Below, in pieces: positions 31,285-39,700 of a stretch of DNA of 40,421 bases; the stretch's first letter is position 1; each line of letters begins with the position of its first letter. Made by a program: the position numbers and the translations under genes. Location: contig JALOQK010000003.1 in NCBI GenBank assembly GCA_025453395.1, positions 146,711-187,131 on the forward strand. Reading direction: 5' to 3'. The stretch comes from Candidatus Omnitrophota bacterium (GTDB lineage: Bacteria; Omnitrophota; Gorgyraeia; Gygaellales; Profunditerraquicolaceae). Below the pieces are notes generated by a model. It did not search any database. It was not told the DNA's origin and saw only the letters and a list, made by a program, of their open reading frames with translations.

Positions 31285-32280
31285 ATGGCGTATGTTTCAG
31301 TGATTATTCCCAGTTATAACAGCCAGGAAACAATAGAACAGTGTCTTGTGTCGGTGAGGCAGTCTACATACAAAGATTATGAGCTTATTGTTGTTGATGA
31401 TGCAAGCTCTGATGATAGCTGTCCAATCGCCTCAAAATATGCGGATATGGTTATGCGGCTTACCGAACATTTAGGAAGAAGCCAGGCGCGTAATCGCGGG
31501 ATAATGGCTTCGGCGGGCCAGATAATCGTTAACATAGACTCGGATGTCGTTATAAGGCCAGATACCATTGCGCGGATCGCGGATTATTTTATTAAACATC
31601 CTGATGTTTCTGCCGTGAACGGGCTTCTTTCAAAAGAACATCCTCACCCTGGGTTTTTCAGCCAGTATAAGAATCTCTATATGCATTATATATTCAACAA
31701 GCTGCCTGAAAAAGTAACTTTTTTGTATGGTTCAATACATGCTTTTCGGCGCGAAGATGCCTTGCTATATGGTTGTGACGATATGACAGCTGACGATACT
31801 GCTTTGGGGCAAAAGCTTTTGGCTTGGGGCAAACAAATTGGTTTTATAAAGACCCTGGAAGTCGTCCATCTAAAAAGATATAACTGGTTTTCATTTATTA
31901 AAAATGACTTTCAAATTCCTTTTGATTGGGGCAAGATTTTCCTTAAATATCAAGGCTGGAAGCAGCTAGGCAGGAACAAAACAGGCTTTGCTCATTCGCC
32001 AAAGGAACAGCTGATAAGCACGTTGTTAGCCCCCGTAATTATTCTATCAGGCATCTTAAGCCTATCGGGGAATTTAAATTATTTAGTTGTATTATTTTTA
32101 ACTGTGGGGTGGCTCCTTCTTAACGTTAATTTTCTCGCGTTTCTTATTAAAGAAAGAGGATTTCTTTTTGGAGTTCTTGCATTTTTTGTTACTTTCCTTG
32201 ATAATATAGTAATGGCTTGTGGCATTGTCTGCGGGTTTACCGCTTTCTTGCTGCGCAAAAAAATATGCAAAAATCAATAA
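31285..32280 (+). CDS. Membrane-bound glycosyltransferase family 2
   Basis: 331 aa from ATG 31285; GTG 31273 overlapping the previous stop is an alternative. VSVIIPSYNSQETIEQCL, VVDDASSDDS and NIDSDVV (the DxD-like motif) define a GT-A family 2 enzyme; TADDTALGQKL follows. Three or four membrane helices occupy residues 240-325. It lies inside the peptide operon between a maturase and an HprK-like gene, so it may glycosylate the peptide or a lipid-linked sugar used for it; a role in surface glycan is the alternative. Confidence 0.87.
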   Translation: MAYVSVIIPSYNSQETIEQCLVSVRQSTYKDYELIVVDDASSDDSCPIASKYADMVMRLTEHLGRSQARNRGIMASAGQIIVNIDSDVVIRPDTIARIADYFIKHPDVSAVNGLLSKEHPHPGFFSQYKNLYMHYIFNKLPEKVTFLYGSIHAFRREDALLYGCDDMTADDTALGQKLLAWGKQIGFIKTLEVVHLKRYNWFSFIKNDFQIPFDWGKIFLKYQGWKQLGRNKTGFAHSPKEQLISTLLAPVIILSGILSLSGNLNYLVVLFLTVGWLLLNVNFLAFLIKERGFLFGVLAFFVTFLDNIVMACGIVCGFTAFLLRKKICKNQ

Positions 32281-32294
32281 CCGGGGCAGGGTTA

Positions 32295-33344
32295 ATGCGT
32301 TTCGGATTAGACTTACCGGACACAATTCAGTTTTATAGTGCCAAGTTCTCTTTTTATGGATTTGTAATCCAGGTCAAGTGCCAGGATATGCAGACCCTGC
32401 AGAAGATTCAAAGAGACTATTCATTCTTCTTAAATCAAGAAGCATTCCCTGAGGTATTTTTTGAGGTTTTTAACTATGCCCCTGATTACAGCAAGCTTCC
32501 TTGCGTTACGGCGCATCTATACACTCCCCGCAATATCTGTTACAAACAAGAAGGAGTTTCTTTTCTTGATTATTTCGGCAAGGGGTTAATGATTATTAAT
32601 CAGGATAGAGATGTTTATCAGGTTTTTTGCGCGGATGAACATTTAAGGCACGAGATCGTTTTTTTGTCTATTATGTCGCTTGTGGGAGAGAACCTTGATT
32701 CAAGAAATATTCATCGGGTGCACGGCTTAGGCCTTGCGGTAAATAATCAGGGTGTTTTGATCCTTTTGCCAAGCGGTGGCGGAAAAACTACTTTTTTATT
32801 GGATATTATTAAGAATCAATCCGTTAGGCTTTTATCAGAAGATTCCCCGCTTATAGACGCATCCGGCAGGATGTTGGCGTTTCCTCTTAGGATCGGTGTT
32901 TCGCATGAAAATAAGCCTCGCGATATCCCTGAAGGGCAAATGCATCTTATCAATAGAATGGAGTTTGGGTCAAAGTATGTGATAGATGTGGATTTTTTCA
33001 AAGATAAAATCGCCAAGGAGCCGGTTGTCCTGCGGCATATTCTTTGCGGGGTAAGATGTTTAGGCAATCAGTCCGGGATCAAGAAGATATCCAAATATTA
33101 TGCGTTTAAGCAGTTGGTGCAGAATTCAGTAGTCGGATTGGGCCTGTACCAGGGTGTTGAGTTTTTGTTTCAGAGGGGGCTCTGGGAGGCGCTTAAGAAA
33201 AGCGGCGTTATTCTTTCACGGCTTAAAAATAGCTGTAAAATCCTCTCTCAAGCCAGCTCCTATTCGTTTATCATCGGGCCTGATCGCAGCAAGAACGTGA
33301 AGGAATTCATGGATTTTTGCAGGGCCCATGCGGAACGCGTATAA
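32295..33344 (+). CDS. HPr-kinase-like P-loop protein
   Basis: 349 aa from ATG 32295 (GCAGGG upstream, after the GT2 stop); ATG 32265 is an alternative that overlaps the GT2 gene. LLPSGGGKTTF (about 157-167) is the P-loop, LLSEDSPLI the acidic metal/catalytic segment. The N-terminal 150 residues, with HRVHGLGLAVNN just before the kinase core, match HprK-related proteins found next to PqqD-like genes. True HPr kinase phosphorylates HPr-Ser46, but no HPr is in view. In peptide loci such proteins phosphorylate a C-terminal Ser. It is last in the operon and is followed by a palindromic terminator-like sequence. Confidence 0.8.
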   Translation: MRFGLDLPDTIQFYSAKFSFYGFVIQVKCQDMQTLQKIQRDYSFFLNQEAFPEVFFEVFNYAPDYSKLPCVTAHLYTPRNICYKQEGVSFLDYFGKGLMIINQDRDVYQVFCADEHLRHEIVFLSIMSLVGENLDSRNIHRVHGLGLAVNNQGVLILLPSGGGKTTFLLDIIKNQSVRLLSEDSPLIDASGRMLAFPLRIGVSHENKPRDIPEGQMHLINRMEFGSKYVIDVDFFKDKIAKEPVVLRHILCGVRCLGNQSGIKKISKYYAFKQLVQNSVVGLGLYQGVEFLFQRGLWEALKKSGVILSRLKNSCKILSQASSYSFIIGPDRSKNVKEFMDFCRAHAERV

Positions 33345-33357
33345 TAATTCATTGGCG

Positions 33358-33385
33358 CGATACGCGCTATAGCGCGCGTTTCTTA
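33358..33385. terminator. Palindromic hairpin between convergent operons
   Basis: CGCGCTATAGCGCG (33363-33376) is a perfect palindrome; the register ACGCGC/GCGCGT (33362-33367 with 33374-33379) is also possible and is followed by TTTCTT on the plus strand. It covers the stop codon of the minus-strand GT2. Probably ends plus-strand transcription; the minus-strand side lacks a T-run. Confidence 0.45.
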
Positions 33386-34254
33386 AGCATTTTCGGGATT
33401 AAATTTGCGGTTTGAGCCATGCTTTTCAGGAAGAGCTTTGGGCTGTATATCAGACGGTAAAGATCCCTCCAGATGTCGTAAAGAAAAAACACTCCCAGAA
33501 ATCTTATCAGGCCTTCGGGGGATTCATTTTTCAGAATCATCAGATATCTGTTGCGCAAGCTTAGATAAACGGTATCTTTATTATTGCTTCGTGAGATTCC
33601 TCCAAGATGCGTGCATACGGCATCAGGGTAAAATAACGTCCGCCAGCCTTTTCTTTGCAATCGCCAGCTTATATCTACATCTTCAGCTATGCAAAAAAAA
33701 TCTTCATCAAAGTATTCATCTTTATATTTTACCGATTCCAAGGCATCCTTTCTATATAGAACTGCTGCGGCGCATGCTCCAAAAATATACCTTTGTTTGT
33801 TAAATTCAGCGTTATCTAATTTACCTGAGCCGATATCGTAGAATCTGCGTAAAAAAGTCAAGGCTATCCCGGTAGTATCTATGGTTTTCTCATCTTTTTT
33901 AAGTACTTTTGGCTGTATTGCTGCGATATCGTCAGATGTTTCTATGGCGCTCTGAAGGCTTGATAGAAATTTATCTTTCAAGATAACATCATCATTCAAG
34001 CATAAGACATATTTGCCAGTTGCTTTATTTATGCCCTGATTTAATGCTTTGGAAAAACCGTAATTATCAGGGTTTTCTATTAATAGGATTTGCGGGTATT
34101 CTTTCTTAAGGATTACTGGGGTTTGATCTTTAGAGCCATTGTCCACAATAATTATTTCATAATTTTCTTCGTCTTGCTTAAGAACAGAATTAAGACATTT
34201 ACGTATTTGGTTACTGCAGTTATGGGCAGGGATAATTATTGAGATTAAATTCAT
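33367..34254 (-). CDS. Glycosyltransferase family 2
   Basis: 295 aa soluble GT-A enzyme. ISIIIPAHNCSNQIRKCLNS, VDNGSKDQTP and CLNDDVIL (DxD-like) are the catalytic-domain motifs; AAAVLYRKDAL and EDVDISWRLQRKGW are typical of rhamnosyltransferase-like members (WbbL type). It probably extends a surface polysaccharide from a dTDP- or UDP-sugar. It is the last gene of the minus-strand operon, one base after the GT4 stop. Confidence 0.9.
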   Translation of the reverse strand: MNLISIIIPAHNCSNQIRKCLNSVLKQDEENYEIIIVDNGSKDQTPVILKKEYPQILLIENPDNYGFSKALNQGINKATGKYVLCLNDDVILKDKFLSSLQSAIETSDDIAAIQPKVLKKDEKTIDTTGIALTFLRRFYDIGSGKLDNAEFNKQRYIFGACAAAVLYRKDALESVKYKDEYFDEDFFCIAEDVDISWRLQRKGWRTLFYPDAVCTHLGGISRSNNKDTVYLSLRNRYLMILKNESPEGLIRFLGVFFLYDIWRDLYRLIYSPKLFLKSMAQTANLIPKMLKKRAL

Positions 34255-34255
34255 T

Positions 34256-35407
34256 TTATTTGGGTTTCATGGCTAAATCATCATAAATAGCCTCGTATTG
34301 ATCCAGAAGCTTATCCCAGGAATAATATTGTTCGACCGCGGCGCGGCCTTTTTTTGCCATCCTGTTACATTCATCGGGATTCTTTAATAATTCTACCACG
34401 GCATTGGCAAATTCTTTTGGATTATCAGCGATTTTAAGTTCATCAGGATGAAAACCCCTGGCTCCAACTGAAGTCGATACCACGGGGACTCCTAATGCCA
34501 TTGCCTCAATAATTTTATAGCGCATCCCCGTGCCATAACGAATAGGAGCGATAAAAATTTTTGCTTCCGAGTAGGTCCCCGCGAGGTTTTCTATGTATCC
34601 AGATACAGTTATATTTGTATTCTCTTTGGCCAAGCGTATTATACTTTCAGCAGGGTTGCAGCCCGTGATTACAAGAGAAACACTTGGCAGGTTTTTCTTG
34701 ACTAAAGGCAGTATTTTTTTACAGAAATATAATATCGCATCTACATTTGGTGAATGTAAGAAATTTCCGACACAAAGCAGGTCATATCGCGTATTTGTTA
34801 TGTGTTTTGTTTGGTAAGCATTTAGATCTATCCCCAAGGGGATAATTTTGATATTTTCCCTGCCATACCGCGTGCGAATGATATTTCTATCCTGATTTGA
34901 AAATACGACAATCGCATTGAATTTAGCGTACCACCTTTTTTCTTCAAGATATTTCTTTATGCTTCTGGAATATAAAATAATCTTATGAAAAAAGTTATTT
35001 TTAAGTACAGCCTTTTGCAAAAAAGATTCCGATAGTATTTCATGCTCTACTAAAATACGAGGCGCTCTAATGTATTTTGGTATATATCTATTCATATAAG
35101 ACTGTTCGCACTGGATAATATCGATATCCTCATTTTTACACAGTGAAGCAATTTCTTGCTTAAATGCTCTGCAGGTATGCGGGTAGCGCGAATAATCTTT
35201 TAAGAACTCTAGCTTCAAGCTTTTGCAAAAAGGGCTAATTTTATCTATTTTTTCTCTATCATCTTGGCTGCAAAATGAGAAAAGATATATAAGATGCCCG
35301 CGGCAAGAAAGTAGCCTTATGTAATCATAAACTTTCCTAGGGAAAGCAGCGCTATCAAGAGAAGGTAGATAAGGCGAGAATAAGGCAACGCGTAATTTAT
35401 TGGGCAT
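34256..35407 (-). CDS. Glycosyltransferase family 4
   Basis: 383 aa GT-B enzyme. The donor domain has LLCVGNFLHSPNVDAILYF, SGYIENLAGTYSEAKIFIAPIR and GTGMRYKIIEAMALGVPVVSTSVGARGF, giving the KIIEAMA form of the E-x7-E region. The N-terminal domain begins VALFSPYLPSLDSAAFPRKV. The GT4 part of the large fusion protein upstream in the same operon has the same layout (GHMLHYPNIDGLRYF, GSGIKVKILEAMAAGVPVVAT), so the two are probably paralogues. Confidence 0.9.
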   Translation of the reverse strand: MPNKLRVALFSPYLPSLDSAAFPRKVYDYIRLLSCRGHLIYLFSFCSQDDREKIDKISPFCKSLKLEFLKDYSRYPHTCRAFKQEIASLCKNEDIDIIQCEQSYMNRYIPKYIRAPRILVEHEILSESFLQKAVLKNNFFHKIILYSRSIKKYLEEKRWYAKFNAIVVFSNQDRNIIRTRYGRENIKIIPLGIDLNAYQTKHITNTRYDLLCVGNFLHSPNVDAILYFCKKILPLVKKNLPSVSLVITGCNPAESIIRLAKENTNITVSGYIENLAGTYSEAKIFIAPIRYGTGMRYKIIEAMALGVPVVSTSVGARGFHPDELKIADNPKEFANAVVELLKNPDECNRMAKKGRAAVEQYYSWDKLLDQYEAIYDDLAMKPK

Positions 35408-35413
35408 GAAGTT

Positions 35414-36796
35414 TTACTTATCAAAAATTTCTTTGGTAATTACTCTGGCTATATTTTCTGCTAAAAGCTGGTTACCTTTAGCAGTGCAGTGTCCGAAATC
35501 GCCTCCGAACATATCCCTAAAATAGGCCTGGTAATTTTCCTTATCCACAGCGTTTTTAAACACGGCTTCATTATCAACAAATATAATTCCCTCCGGATTG
35601 GGGAATATCTGTTTGAGCGGCAATACGCTACGCATAGGATACTGCACGCAGACTAGGCGCGTACCCTGTTCTTTCAAGATCTGCCACAGCCTATGGTAAT
35701 TATTGATTGTTTCAGCTGCGTAATAAGCTTTTACGGCCTTTGCTGTAAGGAAATCGCTCAAATAATAATTACCTTGAGCGCGGTAAAGCGAAGAAAGCGC
35801 TCCATAAATCTTCGCTGTCCTTATATTAAATTGAATTGCTTTTTGCAAAAGTTTTTCCGCCTTTTCATATTCATTTTGTTTCAGGTAGATTGGATAAAGT
35901 TCAAGATATGGTCTATCATTATAGGGGTCGAGCTCATTGGCCTTTTTAAAAAATTCTTCAGCCAAGGCATATTCGCCAAGGCATTGTTTGACAAGGCCCA
36001 TCCAGAAATATGCATCATAATTGGATGGGTTTACTTTTATTGCTTCCTCAAATGCTTGGTTCATATCAGTAAAACGCTGCTGGTAATAATAAAGCCAGAT
36101 CAGATATCCGTAAGCCCTGCCTCTAGGGTTCAAAACGATTGCTTTCTTTAACTCTATTTCTGCTTCGGCGCGTTTTCCAAGGGAATTATATAGGTGTCCA
36201 AGATTAGCGCATTGTTCTGAGAGCTCCAAAGAATTATTTACAGGGTAAGAATTATTTGTAGAATTCGAAGAATATTTTTTATCAGCGGTTTGTATTTCTT
36301 GTAAAATTCGATTGATATTTAGCCAAAGATAAACCCCTGCTTTATATATCCTCAAGGAAGTCAAAAATGGTTTTTTAACCGAAGTATTTAATAGTTCCAC
36401 GGGGATATAAGCTATTTGGCCATTGTCCATCCTGTCATTAATCCCCATCATTGCGATTACCATATCCGGTCTATACTGTTTTATATTTTGCTCAACATTT
36501 AAAAGTAAATGCGATGTGCCAATTCCGGGTAACCCACAATCTACCACGCTAAATTTAATGCCGAATTTATTTTGGTTTAGTATTCTTTCAAGAAAAGAAG
36601 GATATTCTCCCGCTGTTGTTGATTCTCCGATGCACATGATACGATAAGCACCAGTGTTCTTTATAGAACAGTAATTCCTATATTTTTGAATACTGATAAA
36701 CACAAAGCCAGCTGTTCGTAAGCCCGCTTCGATTAATGCTGTCGACAGTACAAGCCCCAGTATTATTAAGGAGATTTTCTCTAAAACAGGCTTCAT
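35414..36796 (-). CDS. SGNH/GDSL-like hydrolase with TPR insertion, membrane-anchored
   Basis: 460 aa from ATG 36796, which overlaps the stop of the fusion gene (ATGA). One N-terminal membrane helix (about 7-27) precedes an SGNH domain: block I CIGESTTAGEY (Ser nucleophile in GES rather than GDS), block III MMGINDRM, and block V GDFGHCTAKGN near the C-terminus with the Asp-His pair. Between blocks III and V lie about five TPR-like 34-residue repeats (residues about 195-370; e.g. YNSLGKRAEAEIELKKAI, MGLVKQCLGEYALAEEFF). It is likely periplasmic and may O-acetylate or deacetylate surface glycan; the TPRs would bind a partner. Confidence 0.82.
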   Translation of the reverse strand: MKPVLEKISLIILGLVLSTALIEAGLRTAGFVFISIQKYRNYCSIKNTGAYRIMCIGESTTAGEYPSFLERILNQNKFGIKFSVVDCGLPGIGTSHLLLNVEQNIKQYRPDMVIAMMGINDRMDNGQIAYIPVELLNTSVKKPFLTSLRIYKAGVYLWLNINRILQEIQTADKKYSSNSTNNSYPVNNSLELSEQCANLGHLYNSLGKRAEAEIELKKAIVLNPRGRAYGYLIWLYYYQQRFTDMNQAFEEAIKVNPSNYDAYFWMGLVKQCLGEYALAEEFFKKANELDPYNDRPYLELYPIYLKQNEYEKAEKLLQKAIQFNIRTAKIYGALSSLYRAQGNYYLSDFLTAKAVKAYYAAETINNYHRLWQILKEQGTRLVCVQYPMRSVLPLKQIFPNPEGIIFVDNEAVFKNAVDKENYQAYFRDMFGGDFGHCTAKGNQLLAENIARVITKEIFDK

Positions 36797-39700
36797 CTTA
36801 CGATATTTTCCTCCAAATATATGAATTCGATACTGCATTTGCAAAAATCTAATGTGCAGGGCATAGCTTTATCAAGACATCCAAATTCTTTATCTTTGAC
36901 GTTGCCAATTCTAGTTTCGTCACTAGCGCATCTAAAAATTGAGCCATCAGGAGAAACTCGGAAATATGCCATACCCGCTCTGCATAATTTACCTCTAGGG
37001 CTTATATTATTTAAATAATAATCATTAGAGTGATCTTTAATTAACAAAGAAATTAAATCTTTTTCGGCAGTGGTGTATTCCTTGGGGTATGTTCGGGATT
37101 GATATTCTCCCATAAATGGAAGGATGCATACACCAGTGCCTATCTCAAGAAATCTTTTCTGGAAATAAGCTAACTTATCTAATAGTGGAGGATAAGCCAC
37201 TATTATTGGCTCAATAACCCATCCGTTATCTATTAAAGCGCGCATTTTCTTAAGATATTCATCTAAATCTGCGCAATGAGGATGGAAAGATGGATGTAAT
37301 GCTAATCTCTGGGGGGAGAAGATGTTAACGACCTTTCTTATATCAAATGATAAATTAGTGCATATCTCCACGCGGTGCCATAAAGTAATTTTTTTCATTA
37401 ATTCAAAGAAGGCAGGGTAGACAGTTGGTTCCCCTCCGGCAATAACTATTTTAATCTCACCGTATTTCTGATACATTCTTCTCCAGAAGCTTACCCATTC
37501 CTGGAAACTAACTATTAGCTTTCCAGATAAGTCATAGGCAGGGTCACTGTAACTATTGTTAAGACAATAGGGGCATTTATAATTACATTTAAAGGGGAAG
37601 TCCCAGCCCGCAGCTAATCCTGCTGAAGGGATATTAATATTTTCATCAATTGGTTCTTCTTCAGGTTCCATGGTTGATAACATTAGCCTTCTGCGCAACA
37701 ATTCTTCTTGTTCAAAAGTTTTATTCACATCGTAATAATCTTTAATTACCTTTTTGGCATTGCTTGCCATTGTGTTCCTTTTAGTTTTATCCTGTAAAAG
37801 ATCCAAAACCTTATTTGCGAAGTCTTCTCTTGATGAGGCGATATAGAGATCTTTCCCGTTAACAGCTTTTAACCCACTAGCCGCTTCTTCTGTAGCGACA
37901 ACCGGGACTCCCGCAGCCATGGCTTCAAGTATTTTGACTTTTATCCCAGAGCCTAAACGGATAGGTACTACCAAAATTTTTGCCCTTGCGAGATATTCTT
38001 TCACATCCCCAACCTCTCCTGTTACAGAAATATTCTCATTGTCTTTAATGCCGAATTCTTCTTTTCTTAGGCCTGAGCCTATTATATTGAATTTAAATTT
38101 GGGGTTATTTTCCTTAATAAGCGGGAGTATCTTCTTAATAAAATATCGCAACCCATCGATATTGGGATAATGCAACATGTGTCCGATAAATAAAATATCG
38201 ATGTCCCTGGGGCAATCAGAATGTGGTTTGTAATTATCAACATCAATGCTTATTGGGATTATGTTGATTTTATCAGCAGATGTAGCTTTTTGGATAATCC
38301 TCGCGTCTTCATCCGTAAAGGCAATAATCTTATCAAAATAGCGGTAAATATTTTTCTGGAATCTTTTAAAATTCATCCAGTCAAGAAACCGGAAGATCTT
38401 CCCAAAGGCCGGTTTTTCACATGATTTATTCAAGGTATAAATACTGGCATCGTGTTCTACCAATATTTTTGGAATGCCAGAGATGGACTGGGCATAATAT
38501 GCCATATTGGCATATTCAACCTGGACTAAATCTATAGGATGAGCTTGCAGGCAATTCTTAATTGTCTCTTCCATTTCCTTAGAATAAAAATATTTTACAA
38601 ATATAGGCAGGGAAATCTTATCAAAACGGCTCTTCCAGGTAGGATCACAAACAACCGTATGAACCTGTTTACATAGTTTATTTAATTCCGGCAGGTATTG
38701 TTTTTCTTCAAGATGCCTTATGAAAGAAATTAAAATAATATCATATTTTTCAGAAAGTTTATTAAGCGAGGTAAACATCTTGACCTGGCCGCCAGACTTT
38801 ACCGGGAGCGGGAGGAAAGGGGTAATTAACAAAAGGGTTTTGTTGCTTTGCGGGTTATTGGTTAAAAGCTTATTCTTGATGTTGATAGAGTAATTAAAAA
38901 ACTCAAGCGGCTTAGACAATACTTCTTTATCATTGCGTAAGATATGCTGTTCTTCTTTCATCCGATGAGCGATAGTTAATGGCAGCCAGTTTAATGCCAT
39001 CAAGTATCCCCTTAAGAACTGTTTTCGTTCCATCTTTCTTCTTAAGAAATACAAGGGCAAGAATAAGAAATGCTGCATTGTCATATTAAAATCGGTGATA
39101 TTCTTCCAGGTAAACAATAGCTCATTCTTTATCTCAATCGAACGTTTGAATGGCCCGATTGTCCCGTGGACTTTATGGAAGACTGTGCTTTTAGGCTCAT
39201 AAACAACGCGCAGGTTTCTTTTTAATGCCCTGTAGGATAGATCTATATCCTCCCAGCAGTATGGTTTAAAGATTTCATCAAGCCCTCCCAATGCCAAGAA
39301 ATCACTTTTTCTGAAGCAAACCGCACATCCGATACCAAATACTGTTGGTTGAGCAGTATTTATCACGGGATATCCATGAATGTCGCGTTCGTTCCAAATG
39401 TGAATATACCCATGTTGAAAATCTCCTACATACATGCCGGTGGCAAATGTTTTTCTGTCCCATTCGTACAGCCGAGGCGAAACCGAAAAGATGTCTTCAT
39501 TATCAAGATGCGCTATCAGGGGTTTATGAAAATCATCAGAAACAATAATGTCGTTATTAAGCAAAATTATTATTTTATTTCTTGCTTGTTTTATTCCTAG
39601 GTTGCAACTTGCTCCAAAGCCAAGATTTTTCTTATTGCAGATTAAAGTAACTTGCGGAAAATTTTCCCTAACAAAAGCTACGCTATCGTCAGAACTGGCA

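Noticed and set aside
24897-33344. Lasso peptide locus
   Set aside because: HprK, nucleotidyltransferase and PqqD-like genes fit, but there is no asparagine-synthetase-like lasso cyclase nor B2 protease, and the maturases are radical SAM/SPASM.
24897-33344. PQQ or mycofactocin biosynthesis
   Set aside because: The peptides lack the Glu-Tyr core of PqqA and the Val-Tyr end of MftA, and other pathway genes are absent.
35693-36151. Plus-strand 152-codon ORF within the SGNH/TPR gene
   Set aside because: Shadow of the TPR repeats on the other strand; no ribosome site and no recognisable motif.
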